Shown: positions 12,501-21,765, counted from the first letter of the stretch. The stretch is DNA of 64,000 nt from Piromyces finnis (GCA_002104945.1 MCFH01000048.1:248001-312000); one strand, 5' to 3'. A program made the numbers and translations. The notes: generated by a model from the letters alone, not told the origin.

Positions 12501-15041
12501 TTCTTTGAAATTGTGGTAGTACTTCTCCACGATTTCTTCAGGTGTGGGTTGATTTTCGTTTAAGTTTTCTCCCTGTACCAACCCTACGTAAATGTGATTT
12601 TTCTCTAAGTTTGACTCTTGTACCAACCCTACTGAAACACAAGTTTTCTCTAAGTTGGATTCAAATGCCAACCCTCCGGAATCACATTTTTTCTCTAAGT
12701 CAACACTCTGTACCAACCCTACTGAAACGGGATTTTTCTCTAAGTCAGAACTTCGTGTCAACCCTCCGGAAACACAAGTTTTCTCTAAGTTGGAACTCGA
12801 TGCCAACCCTCCGGAACTTCCGTTTCTAGTTTCTTTTGTAGCCTTGTGGCTACCATTGCCCACGATTTCGGCTTCAATGTTTTCTGCGGTTACAGTTACC
12901 AGAGGCCTTCTTGCTTTTGCATTAGTAACTGTAGTTATGGGACTTAATTGAGTACAGTAGTAGATGTCACCACCATTCACACCATAACTGTTGGTATGTC
13001 CTTTATCCTTATCATTATCTACTACGAAGTACCTCACTTGTGCATCTTTATCGTAACCTCTGTAGATAAAGTGCTCATCCATGAAGCCCAGTCCCACAAT
13101 GATCATCTCCGGCATGTTGTCGGATAGGTGACAACTTGTGTTGAAGCAGTATGGTTTAGCTTCTTGTTCGCCAGATGGAGTTAACCATAACTTCAACTGC
13201 AAGTCATCTGAGAACTGCTTTAACTCGATATCTCCATTCACAGTTCTGAATATGGCTGGTTTGTCCACTACCTTTAACCCGAGCTTCTTTGCCAAATTTG
13301 GGTGAATGAGGTTTGTAGTGGAACCAGTATCATACAAGACTTCTACCCTTTTTATATCTCGAGGGTTGCTTCTTGCATTTATTTCAGCTACTAATTGGTT
13401 CTGACTGTAGTAGCTGTTATTAACCGTCGTTTGACTTGCCATAGCCTTAGGTAATGGGTTATTTCCCATACTAGAAGGTCCTTGCCTTGGTTGGAAGCTA
13501 GAACTTCTTCTAAAGCTTGACTTGTTTAATGATTCACGACGTTCTTTAATACCGTTATTGTTTTTTGCGTAAGCCTGAGTGTTGGTCTGCTCAACTTTAG
13601 GCTTATTATTTGGCTTGTTGTTCTTCTGCTTTAACTCAGCCCATCTAGATGGTCTACATGGGTCTGTGATGTCCAACAAGGCCATAATAGTGGTCTGGCG
13701 GTCTCTTTTGTCGTACTTTTCTATGGTTTCATTACGGAAGACTGCTTGGTGATCATCGCACTTTAACAAGACTTCACTTAATGTTTCCAGCGTACGTTCC
13801 TGTTCAGGGATATCATAGAACGCTTCCCTGACAGAAGGCCTGACCTGTTGTATTAACACCTGTCTCCTAACATTTTCAGGAAGCCCAAGTGTTTCCGTCA
13901 ATTCATTGAACTCTTCCAAGTAGTCGTATGCTTTTCCCCACTCATGTGTGAGTTTAAGCAACTTTGACTTGCAGAGTTCATGGGGAGACTCTGGTGGAAA
14001 CTTATCTTGAAGGTGGAGGAATAGTCTTTCAGCATCAGGATTCCTACGCTGCAGCGTCCTCTCTCTAAGTCTATACCATCTCAATACTTTCCCACCTAGA
14101 TGATCTTCAATGAAGCTAACCTTTGCCTTTTCGTCGTTACCATAGTCATATGGATAACGTTTGAAATGACGTAAGCACTTCTCTTGAAAACCCTCTAAGT
14201 CTATCCCATTATTATCAAACATAGGCACTTTTTCTTCATACCTATGTACTCGCCAGTCGAACATCTTCACGTCCCCATCCTCGGAGTATTCCGTAGGGTT
14301 GGTGCTGCTACTAGTTCCAGCACCATGAGGATTACCCGTACCACCGGTTTGATAGGATGTTCTTTCATGAGCTCTGGCTTCAGCTCTTCTGTTCATGGCT
14401 TCGACTTTAGCCTCGAACAATTTTTCTCTTTCTTCTAGAGCGTTTCGTTGCTCCCTCAATCTGGCCATCTCTTCTTCAAGCTCTTTTTTATAAGAGACAA
14501 AGGCACTAGATTGACGGTACAACGTTTCTTGGTTGTTTAGCACTTGCTGGTGGTCTTGTAACCTTTCCTCATGTTCTGCAGTAAAGGCATTTTCCACAGC
14601 ATGCAGCTCTTCCAAGCTAACTTGGCTAGCCGACTCATTAGCTTCCAACATTTGATCCACTTCAACAAATTTTTGCTGAAGAGCATCGTTTATCTCGCTC
14701 TTGTAAACCTCAATACCACGAAGTTGTTCTTCCATAGCACCCAGACGGTTTCCCATACTAGCAAACTGGCTAGATATTTCTGAAACCCATCTATTAAGAA
14801 GAACCTCAATGTGTTGCATTGGGTTTACCTCACTATTATTAGTAAAAAAGAAAGAAGGATCAACAGGGGCGGGCATAGAATCCCCCTGTTGAACCTGTAA
14901 ATTCTGATTAGATTCGACCTCAGTGCTTTCGAGAAGCACCGGGGTTCGAACCCGTGACATTCCCTCTACACCATCCATGCCATCCGCGCTCGCCGCGTCA
15001 GGACGGGTCCCGTCCCTTACGAATGATGTTTTTGTGTCCAT
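9546..15041 (-). CDS. Element A Gag-Pol polyprotein (Gag-PR-RT-RNaseH-IN-chromodomain-like)
   Basis: One 1831-codon ORF encodes the whole retrotransposon polyprotein. Visible in order: a coiled-coil-rich N-terminus (about 95-220); a retrotransposon Gag capsid domain (about 275-440) without a CCHC zinc knuckle; aspartic protease YDTGS (D571); six 15-residue tandem repeats (743-832); reverse transcriptase with YLDD (1027-1030); RNase H with catalytic D1176; integrase with an HHCC finger and D1467, D1542, E1578 (35 residues between the last two); a GPF/Y-type motif; and a C-terminal chromodomain-like segment. All catalytic residues are present and there is no frameshift. The present ATG is an artefact: its A is the complement of the first base of element B's LTR. 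The original start is at 21763-21765, adding 15 N-terminal codons plus a TTG codon in place of the current ATG. The single Gag-Pol frame, missing zinc knuckle and self-complementary PBS fit the Tf1/sushi group. Confidence 0.95.
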   Translation of the reverse strand: MDTKTSFVRDGTRPDAASADGMDGVEGMSRVRTPVLLESTEVESNQNLQVQQGDSMPAPVDPSFFFTNNSEVNPMQHIEVLLNRWVSEISSQFASMGNRLGAMEEQLRGIEVYKSEINDALQQKFVEVDQMLEANESASQVSLEELHAVENAFTAEHEERLQDHQQVLNNQETLYRQSSAFVSYKKELEEEMARLREQRNALEEREKLFEAKVEAMNRRAEARAHERTSYQTGGTGNPHGAGTSSSTNPTEYSEDGDVKMFDWRVHRYEEKVPMFDNNGIDLEGFQEKCLRHFKRYPYDYGNDEKAKVSFIEDHLGGKVLRWYRLRERTLQRRNPDAERLFLHLQDKFPPESPHELCKSKLLKLTHEWGKAYDYLEEFNELTETLGLPENVRRQVLIQQVRPSVREAFYDIPEQERTLETLSEVLLKCDDHQAVFRNETIEKYDKRDRQTTIMALLDITDPCRPSRWAELKQKNNKPNNKPKVEQTNTQAYAKNNNGIKERRESLNKSSFRRSSSFQPRQGPSSMGNNPLPKAMASQTTVNNSYYSQNQLVAEINARSNPRDIKRVEVLYDTGSTTNLIHPNLAKKLGLKVVDKPAIFRTVNGDIELKQFSDDLQLKLWLTPSGEQEAKPYCFNTSCHLSDNMPEMIIVGLGFMDEHFIYRGYDKDAQVRYFVVDNDKDKGHTNSYGVNGGDIYYCTQLSPITTVTNAKARRPLVTVTAENIEAEIVGNGSHKATKETRNGSSGGLASSSNLEKTCVSGGLTRSSDLEKNPVSVGLVQSVDLEKKCDSGGLAFESNLEKTCVSVGLVQESNLEKNHIYVGLVQGENLNENQPTPEEIVEKYYHNFKEAFNEEIANQLPEHRPYDCKIDLEPDASLHKGPIYPFNPEEEKALKEYIEENLAKGFIRKSESPAGYPVLFVPKKSGERRLCTDYRRLNKVTVRNSFPLPLISQVFEAVKGATIFSKLDLKSAYNLVRIREGDEYKTAFSTKFGHYEYLVMPFGLTNAPATFQGFINTVLAEEINDCCQVYLDDIIIYSKSLEEHVGHVKRVLQKLIDNRLVAKLAKCEFHKEELAFLGHVVGKYGIKTDPEKLKAVASWPQPTNIKELQSFLGFCNYYRKFIKDFSKIARPLYAMTSKKVQFLWNEERIQAFEKLKEMLLSPPVLAYPDHDRQFIVECDASNYAVGGVLSQLGDDNELHPVYYYSKKLTKAEINYSITEKELLAIRNAFIEWRHLLMGAKHKVLVYSDHRNLLFATKPQLLTARQARWQELFAAYNFEIIYRPGKMNGRADILSRMVSPEQVQLEMEKASLLRPEQVKEFPPVEEECYAVLEVSFVGELKQAYNTDELAREIRDGLDAKRGHKLIKKKWLMVNGLIVRKDAPERTYVPKVLRETIIKLNHDSETAGHLGKDKTYDLIARNYYWPKMKDDIAGYIKACTICCTQKDNRHKPYGSAARVKVADLPWQEVEIDFLTDLPIKERRKPGSSPSEPPEVTRRGCIMVCSDKLTKMIHLVGFRSMPTAKETALAYLQHVFKLHGCPRSVTTDRGVQFTSKLWKDIMGFFGVEVNLATTGHHETVGQVERNNSYVSMYLRCFVKTFDDDEWLKYLYLAEFCYNNAVHSSTKQSPFLALYNYQVHMNPQDSELVHSLGEAPILDSFAHNLGNLKHMLDISRTRFLDHLDHRRELNYPKIRLLDLVWLRKPENYNPLPFYKLQARKYGPFKVIGIDESKLNYRLDISKSPFPNVYPVFHISELEPYHNKPEELTPAPVGYQKIIKIMNARRKKDNYQYLATFSDFRQEWVDADIIDKNSHYDKLLKEFQDKCYQEFMVSVQNPA
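12546..12815 (-). repeat. In-frame 45-bp x6 repeat in element A polyprotein
   Basis: Exactly six 45-bp units (270 bp) encode a 15-residue repeat with consensus SxGLxxxSNLEKxxx, between the protease and reverse transcriptase domains (residues 743-832). Units differ by point changes but never in length, so the frame is kept. Function unknown. Confidence 0.92.
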
Positions 15042-15874
15042 GTAAAATATTGTATTAATAGAATAATGTATTTAATACGTATTTAAAATAATGTACAATG
15101 TATTGAATTAATGTACCGTAAATCTTTACAAAATTTATATCACAATACATTAACATAAATCTATGTGAAATCTAAAGTTACGATAAAATAATGTATTACA
15201 ATACATTAACATAAATTTATGTAAATTTAATTTTATGATAAGATAAAGTTTTTGATGATAGAATAAAATTTTAAATTAAATAAATTTTAACCAATAAATA
15301 TTTTAGATAATAAAAAATTTTTTTATAAACTAAGCCTCAAAATTAGAAATAAATAAATTGAATATATGTTTGAAATATAATCAACCATATAGTAAATAAA
15401 TCAAAACTTTATTTTAAGTTTAGAAAATTCTTTAGTAAATAAATTGAATTTAAATAGTTTAATACAAATAATTTCTTTTAATAAATGTATAAATATAAAC
15501 AATGTAAAATTATAATATTAAAACATGTATATTAGAATTTATTCAATTTATTTAAAAAGTATAAATAAAGAAAATTTTTCAACTATTGAAACGATAGTTG
15601 GAAAATCGTATAGGTTAATTTTGTTTAGATAAATTAACATTAGTTTATCATTAGTTTATAGTTTAGATTAATAATTTTAGTTTTAAATAAATATAAATTG
15701 ATTACCTAGTGAGGGCTCTGGTAAAATATCCTTCACGGTAAAGTAATCAACGGTTGTTTAGTTAGTATAGTTTTAAAAATAAATAAATAAATAAATAAAA
15801 ATTATTATTAAAAATAATTAGTTTAATTGTTAGTTTAGTGTTGTATACAAACCTGAACTTTAGAATATTTTACA
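15041..15874 (+). repeat. Element B 5' LTR
   Basis: An 834-bp LTR with an 11-bp terminal inverted repeat TGTAAAATATT/AATATTTTACA. It contains AGTTGGAAAAT (15596-15606), complementary to the PBS, which forms one arm of a roughly 12-bp hairpin with TTTTTCAACTAT just upstream. A second hairpin (TTGATTAC...GTAATCAA) lies near 15700-15750. Confidence 0.95.
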
Positions 15875-15885
15875 ATTTTCCAACT
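15875..15885 (+). other. Element B self-priming primer-binding site
   Basis: ATTTTCCAACT, directly abutting the 5' LTR, is the exact reverse complement of AGTTGGAAAAT inside the LTR. Known Tf1/sushi elements prime reverse transcription with the first 11 nt of their own RNA; this arrangement matches. No usual tRNA 3'-end complement is seen. Confidence 0.85.
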
Positions 15886-16302
15886 TATTAGAATAGGAAG
15901 TTCACCTTTGTATACGAATAGTAATAGAAAATAATATTAAAAAAAAAAAAAAAAAAAAAATTAATTATAGTGAGAATTTAATAATAGAATTAAATTCGGG
16001 GATTATATAAAATATATTAATATTAAAAAAAAAAAAAAAAAAAAATTTTTTTGTTAGAAATTAATTTTAGTTAATTTCGGGGTATTTTATAATTATTTGG
16101 TATAGAATAATTTGTTGTTAAAATAGTTTAATAGTTAATAATCAATAAATAGTAATAATAAAAATATATTAGTTTGGTTAATAACTAGTTGTTAGTTTAG
16201 TAGTAGTAAATAATAAAAAGGTTAGTATAGTATAATAATAAGGTTGTTAAATTATTTATTTAATATAAGAATATAAGAATAAAATAATTAGGAATAGTCA
16301 AG
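15886..16302 (+). other. Element B 5' leader
   Basis: An AT-rich leader between the PBS and gag with two long A runs (about 15940-15960 and 16024-16044). No ORF is supported. Confidence 0.6.
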
Positions 16303-17212
16303 TTGAATAGTATAAATAATTGGGATATTAAATATTGGTTGACTATTTGTTGTTTATTAAGTAGTAATATGAATACTAGATATAGAATGTTAGACAACCG
16401 TGACGATGGAATAGCTGGAGCCAGTGACGCAGGCTCTGAGGCGAGTTCCATGATGGACATTGAGGATGAGACTGGTAAAAGCGTTAACACCAGGGGAAGA
16501 CTCATCCCAAAACCTCCAAGATTTTCAGGAAAAAGAAGTGAACTTCTTTACTTCCTGGCAAGATTGGAGAAATATTTCAAATATAACTTAGAAGAAGATG
16601 CTACCAACGCCTACAAGCTGGATATCTTGGGATGCTACCTGGAAGGAACCGCCGCCGAATGGTTTGCCGACTTGGAAAGAGAAGAAAGCCCCCTGTTGAA
16701 CTCCTATGAAGATTTATTGAGGCAATGAAGGCTCGCTATAAAACTGTAACAGTGCCGATGTAGCCAACAGTCGACTTGCAAAATTGAAGTCAAGTCAATT
16801 CAAGAACGTCATGGACTACTGCGAAGAATTTGAAAAGATGGCTAGAGACTCGTCTTTTAACGATGAAGCGAAAATCCATTTCTTTATGGAAGGTTTACCA
16901 ACTTCAGTCAAGGAAAAAGCTAAGCTCCTTTACCCAAGAATTAGGAAGTTAACTGAGTTAATTAATGTCGTTGCTGCCAATGTAGAATTAGAATGGAAAG
17001 TCTTTGGAAAAGATCCTATGGATGTCGACGGAAAGAAGAACCGAAGATATAACAGAGACTTAGGATCAAGGTACCTCTCTTATGGTGTAAAATATAGAAA
17101 TTATGTAGACCAAGAAAGCCCACTACCTCAGCTAAGCCTAGAAAATGTTTCTTCTGCAAAAGGACTGGACATATTAAGAAGGATTGTCCTCAACTTAAGG
17201 ATAAGGTTATAA
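16303..17212 (+). pseudogene. Element B gag, frameshifted
   Basis: Gag-like sequence spread over two ORFs. The first (16303-16728; an alternative ATG at 16369 is a more typical start) covers the capsid N-terminus, including a GxAAxWF-type motif. The reading then shifts twice between about 16715 and 16760 before continuing in 16784-17212 (an MDYCEEFEKMA-type Gag segment). The zinc knuckle CFFCKRTGHIKKDC (CX2CX4HX4C, 17146-17187) lies in yet another frame, shared with the protease ORF. Three frame changes in an element with near-identical LTRs and intact pol point to very recent decay or to homopolymer indels in the assembly. Confidence 0.8.
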
Positions 17213-17253
17213 ATAGACCAAAAGCGTTTATAGCTACTACCGCTGGAAGAAGA

Positions 17254-17838
17254 ATGTTAAATGTTTATGACATTCTATTACAAGTCAATAATGGAGTGTA
17301 TCTTAAAGCTCTTGTGGATTCTGGTTCGGACTTAGACTTTTTGGATTGGAAAGCCGTGGACAAGTACAAGATCCCATTCCAAAGAATGTTTAAGGATAAG
17401 TTTGTTGAAGGTATAGGTGGTAATGGATTCTTGAAGTATGAAACAATTCCTTTAATCATGAACATCAAGAATCATAAAGAATCCATTCAATTCTACCTTA
17501 CTGATCTTCCTTCTGGTATTTCTGTCATTCTGGGTAAGAATTGGTTAAGAAAACACGATCCTACAATTAGCTTTAAGGATCAAACTCTTGAATTCAAATC
17601 CGAATTCTGTTCTTTGAATTGCTGTGCTACTCCAGAAGACATGAAAAGAAGAAATCAAGAAGCGCAATTGGCCAAAGAAGAAGAAAGAAGAAAAGAAAAG
17701 GAACTCGTACAAGAAATACTTAACAATTATAAGAATAGTTTAAAAATTAGAGAAAGTGAAATTAGGAATAAAGAAAATAGAAAAATTATAGATAAAAATA
17801 AAATTCATGTATTAAAAAGAAATGTAGTAAAAATTTAA
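17254..17838 (+). CDS. Element B protease region
   Basis: The aspartic protease domain with VDSGSD near its N-terminus (DSG catalytic motif) and the downstream ILGKNWL segment typical of retropepsin-like folds. The same frame is open upstream through the zinc knuckle at 17146, so this is the C-terminus of Gag fused to protease, and the ATG used here is nominal. The end is a Lys/Glu-rich linker. The pol frame is -1 relative to it and is open from about 17840, so Gag-PR and RT may be joined by frameshifting in the A-rich stretch 17820-17850. No canonical slippery heptamer in the right phase is seen. Confidence 0.75.
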   Translation: MLNVYDILLQVNNGVYLKALVDSGSDLDFLDWKAVDKYKIPFQRMFKDKFVEGIGGNGFLKYETIPLIMNIKNHKESIQFYLTDLPSGISVILGKNWLRKHDPTISFKDQTLEFKSEFCSLNCCATPEDMKRRNQEAQLAKEEERRKEKELVQEILNNYKNSLKIRESEIRNKENRKIIDKNKIHVLKRNVVKI

Positions 17839-18026
17839 AATTAAATAAAAAGAATGTTCAAAAGTATATTGTATGTAGTGTTCTTTCAAATGATGAAAAT
17901 AGTGGTGAAGATGTTAGAGAAAATATTGTAGAAATTCCAGATGTATATAAGGAATTTGAAAATGTATTTGATGAAGTTGAGTGTAATGAACTACCTCCAC
18001 ATCGAATATACGATTGTAAAATAAGA

Positions 18027-20867
18027 TTGAAAGATAAAGATAACTTATTTTATGGTCCTTTATACCCTCTAACAGAAGAAGAAAGGAATACGTTAAAGGA
18101 GTATATTTCTGAAAATCTAGAAAAAGGATTTATAAGACCGTCTACTTCACCTGCTGGAGCACCTGTGCTATTTGTTAGGAAAAAGGATGGAACTTTAAGA
18201 TTGTGTGTTGATTACCGAAGACTCAATGAAAACACAATCAGGGATTCATATCCACTACCTCTCATATCTGAATTATTCGATAGATTAAGAGAAGCCAAAG
18301 TTTTTACTAAACTTGATCTCAAGTCTGCTTATAATCTAGTTCGAATAAATGAAGGTGATGAATATAAAACTGCATTTAGGACAAGATTTGGTCACTTTGA
18401 ATATCTTGTCATGCCGTTTGGATTAAAAAACGCTCCTGCAACTTTCCAACATTTTATCAATGATGTTCTCGGGGAATACTTGGATGAATTCGCCTTTTCT
18501 TATATTGATGATATTCTTATCTATTCGAAAAACTTGGAAGAACACCGAAAGCATGTAAAGAAAGTTCTTCAAAGATTAAAAGAAAATGGTCTTTATGCGA
18601 AACTTAGCAAATGTGAATTTGAAACTTCAGAAACTACTTTCTTAGGGCATGTTATCTCAGATAAAGGAATCTCTATGGATCCAAAGAAGGTTAAAGCTAT
18701 TATGGAATGGCCTGTACCAACATCTGTTAAAGAAGTGCAATCATTTATCGGATTATGTAATTATTATAGAAGATTTATTCCAAACTTTGCTAGTATTGCT
18801 AAACCGTTACATAATCTAACTAAGAAAGATGTCAATTTTCATTGGCCAGAAGAATGTAATGAAGCTTTTTGTATATTAAAGAAATTTTTTACCGAGGAAC
18901 CAATTTTAATTCATGCTGATCCTGAATTACCTTTTGTGGTTGAGACAGATGCAAGTAATTTCGCAATCGGTGCCGTATTATCTCAAAGATTACCGGATAA
19001 TAACGAGCTTCATCCAATTTGTTATTATTCAAGGGGATTGACTAAATCGGAAAAGAATTATCCTATTTATGATAAGGAACTTTTGGCTGTTATTGAAGCT
19101 TTGAAACAATGGAGACACTACTTAGAAGGAGCCAAGCATCAATTTATGATCTATACGGATCATAAAAATCTTACCTTTCCTAGAAAGCCTGAACTATTGT
19201 CGCAAAGACAAATTCGCTGGAATTTGTTTTTGACTCGTTATGATTTCAAAATACAATATAGACCGGGTAAAGAAGGTGGAAAACCTGATGCTTTTTCAAG
19301 ACGTCCTGATTATGAAGAAGATAAAAGTAATAAAGAAGACGAAGAAGCCTATTCTTGCTTGACAGTTAAAGAAATCGAAGATACTTTATGTCTTGTGTCT
19401 ATTCAAGGGAATCTCAAAGAAGATTTAATTAAAGAAATTAAAGAAGATGAAGAAATTAAGGAGTTAATAAATATTCTACAAGGAAAATCTACCGCAAGTA
19501 AGAAGTATAAGAAGTTAATGAAGAATTTTAAGTTAAGCGAAGAGGGAATTCTTTTGTATAAAAGTTTAATTTATGCACCAAAGAAAATGAGAGATATAAT
19601 AATCTCAATGCATCATGACAATCCAATTCATGGTCATTTTGGTATTATTAAAACAAAAGAATTAATTACAAGAAACTTTGTTTGGATAAACATGACTCAA
19701 GATATAGTTAAGTTTATTGCTTCTTGTAAAGTTTGTGGAGCTGCTAAGGTTGATCGTCATAGACCTTATGGACTTTTACAGCCGCTACCAACTCCTGAAA
19801 GACCGTGGTCTTCTGTTTCTATGGATTTTATAACTGATTTGCCAAAGTCAAAGGAAAAAACAGTTATAATGGTTGTTGTGGATAGATTAACGAAGATGGC
19901 CCACTTTATTCCGTTTAGAATGATTCCTACTGCTCAAATTGCTGCTGATGTTTTCTTTAGAGAAGTTTTTCGTTTACATGGTCTACCTGATGAAATAATA
20001 TCGGATCGAGGAACCCAGTTTACTTCAGAATTTTGGCAAAGATTATGCACTTTGTTGAACATAAAGCACAATATCTCGAGTGCTCATCATCCTCAAACAG
20101 ACGGGCAGACTGAACGTGTAAATAGTATTTTAGAACAATTTCTTAGATGTTATATTAACAAAAGAAAAGATAACTGGATGAACCTTTTGCCTTATGCTGA
20201 ATTTGCGTATAATAATACACTTCAGCAATCCATAAATCAAACACCATTCTTTGCAAATTATGGGCAAAATCCAAGATTTAGTACCGAAATTCCTGCTGAT
20301 AGCGACAATAGAAGAGCTAACAGGCACGCCTCTCAGATGCAAGATAATATTAAATTTTTAAAGAAGAACTTAGAAAAAGCCAAGAAAAGATATAAGAAGT
20401 ATGCCGATTGTATTAGACTTATTGGACCTAAGTTAAAGGTTGGTGACTTAGTTTGGTTAAAGCGTCCTGACTTACTTCCTAAAGGACCTCCAAAATTAAC
20501 AAATAAGAAACTTGGACCATTTAAGATTATTGAAAAAACAGGACCCGTTTCTTATAAATTGGAACTACCAGAAAGTTTAAGATGTCATCCCGTTTTCCAT
20601 ATTTCGAACTTAGAACCTTATGTTGAAAGAGAAGTTGAAGTGAATGAATCAACTTCTAGAATTCCAAACATTGCTACCGATTCTGCTGAAGGAAGAATTC
20701 CATTGAAGATAGTTAGTGAAAAAGTTATTAATGGAACTAAGTACTACTTTATGGTTTGGAAAAACTTATTACCTTCAGAAAGTACATGGCTTAAAGAAGA
20801 TGAAATCGATGACCCTCAATTGATCCAGGAATACCTTAAATATAAGTCGCTCAGGGGCTCGACTTAA
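18027..20867 (+). CDS. Element B Pol (RT-RNaseH-integrase-chromodomain)
   Basis: A 946-residue ORF from the first ATG; the frame is open back to about 17840, where an acidic linker leads into RT. RT has YIDD (159-162). RNase H has ETDAS (D308), E351 and TDHKN (D378). Integrase has an HHCC finger (about 529-570) and D600, D660, E696 with 35 residues between the last two. A GPF/Y module follows, and the last roughly 50 residues hold a chromodomain (VINGTKYYFMVWKN...STW). Every catalytic residue is present, so Pol looks functional. Chromodomains in this class are known to steer integration to marked chromatin. The stop codon lies directly before the polypurine tract. Confidence 0.95.
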   Translation: MKDKDNLFYGPLYPLTEEERNTLKEYISENLEKGFIRPSTSPAGAPVLFVRKKDGTLRLCVDYRRLNENTIRDSYPLPLISELFDRLREAKVFTKLDLKSAYNLVRINEGDEYKTAFRTRFGHFEYLVMPFGLKNAPATFQHFINDVLGEYLDEFAFSYIDDILIYSKNLEEHRKHVKKVLQRLKENGLYAKLSKCEFETSETTFLGHVISDKGISMDPKKVKAIMEWPVPTSVKEVQSFIGLCNYYRRFIPNFASIAKPLHNLTKKDVNFHWPEECNEAFCILKKFFTEEPILIHADPELPFVVETDASNFAIGAVLSQRLPDNNELHPICYYSRGLTKSEKNYPIYDKELLAVIEALKQWRHYLEGAKHQFMIYTDHKNLTFPRKPELLSQRQIRWNLFLTRYDFKIQYRPGKEGGKPDAFSRRPDYEEDKSNKEDEEAYSCLTVKEIEDTLCLVSIQGNLKEDLIKEIKEDEEIKELINILQGKSTASKKYKKLMKNFKLSEEGILLYKSLIYAPKKMRDIIISMHHDNPIHGHFGIIKTKELITRNFVWINMTQDIVKFIASCKVCGAAKVDRHRPYGLLQPLPTPERPWSSVSMDFITDLPKSKEKTVIMVVVDRLTKMAHFIPFRMIPTAQIAADVFFREVFRLHGLPDEIISDRGTQFTSEFWQRLCTLLNIKHNISSAHHPQTDGQTERVNSILEQFLRCYINKRKDNWMNLLPYAEFAYNNTLQQSINQTPFFANYGQNPRFSTEIPADSDNRRANRHASQMQDNIKFLKKNLEKAKKRYKKYADCIRLIGPKLKVGDLVWLKRPDLLPKGPPKLTNKKLGPFKIIEKTGPVSYKLELPESLRCHPVFHISNLEPYVEREVEVNESTSRIPNIATDSAEGRIPLKIVSEKVINGTKYYFMVWKNLLPSESTWLKEDEIDDPQLIQEYLKYKSLRGST

Positions 20868-20878
20868 GAAGAGGGGCA
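20868..20878 (+). other. Element B polypurine tract
   Basis: GAAGAGGGGCA directly after the pol stop and directly before the 3' LTR, the expected plus-strand priming site. Confidence 0.85.
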
Positions 20879-21714
20879 TGTAAAATATTGTATTAATAGA
20901 ATAATGTATTTAATACGTATTTAAAATAATGTACAATGTATTGAATTAATGTACCGTAAATCTTTACAAAATTTATATCACAATACATTAACATAAATCT
21001 ATGTGAAATCTAAAGTTACGATAAAATAATGTATTACAATACATTAACATAAATTTATGTAAATTTAATTTTATGATAAGATAAAGTTTTTGATGATAGA
21101 ATAAAATTTTAAATTAAATAAATTTTAACCAATAAATATTTTAGATAATAAAAAATTTTTTTTATAAACTAAGCCTCAAAATTAGAAATAAATAAATTGA
21201 ATATATGTTTGAAATATAATCAACCATATAGTAAATAAATCAAAACTTTATTTTAAGTTTAGAAAATTCTTTAGTAAATAAATTGAATTTAAATAGTTTA
21301 ATACAAATAATTTCTTTTAATAAATGTATAAATATAAACAATGTAAAATTATAATATTAAAACATGTATATTAGAATTTATTCAATTTATTTAAAAAGTA
21401 TAAATAAAGAAAATTTTTCAACTATTGAAACGATAGTTGGAAAATCGTATAGGTTAATTTTGTTTAGATAAATTAACATTAGTTTATCATTAGTTTATAG
21501 TTTAGATTAATAATTTTAGTTTTAAATAAATATAAATTGATTACCTAGTGAGGGCTCTGGTAAAATATCCTTCACGGTAAAGTAATCAACGGTTGTTTAG
21601 TTAGTATAGTTTTAAAAATAAATAAATAAATAAATAAAAAATTATTATTAAAAATAATTAGTTTAATTGTTAGTTTAGTGTTGTATACAAACCTGAACTT
21701 TAGAATATTTTACA
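20879..21714 (+). repeat. Element B 3' LTR
   Basis: An 836-bp LTR that looks the same as the 5' LTR apart from one extra T (near 21160) and one extra A (near 21640) in homopolymer runs. The target duplication GTCCA follows. Confidence 0.95.
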
Positions 21715-21765
21715 GTCCAATTTATGGACACCCCGAGGGTTAGGCGACTTACCTGCGTTTTTCAT
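21715..21765 (-). pseudogene. Detached 5' end of element A gag-pol ORF
   Basis: This 51-bp stretch begins with the ATG (21763-21765) and stays in frame with the ORF at 9546-15041 once element B and one copy of GTCCA are removed. It encodes the first 15 residues (starting MKNAGK) plus the codon interrupted at the junction. It has been cut off by the element B insertion. Confidence 0.9.

Larger units (their letters stand above)
15041..21714 (+). mobile_element. Element B: full-length Ty3/gypsy chromovirus nested in element A
   Basis: Two LTRs (834 and 836 bp, differing mainly by two homopolymer indels) flank PBS, gag, protease, an intact pol and a polypurine tract. A perfect 5-bp target duplication GTCCA sits at 15036-15040 and 21715-21719. 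The element landed in the 5' part of element A's ORF, in opposite orientation, so it is the younger of the two. Confidence 0.96.

Noticed and set aside
10378-14783. Several plus-strand ORFs of 60-140 codons opposite element A
   Set aside because: Antisense shadows of the long minus-strand gag-pol ORF; no domain motifs.
17820-17850. Canonical -1 slippery heptamer between protease and pol of element B
   Set aside because: AAATTTA is present but in the wrong phase for the needed shift, so no programmed site is claimed.
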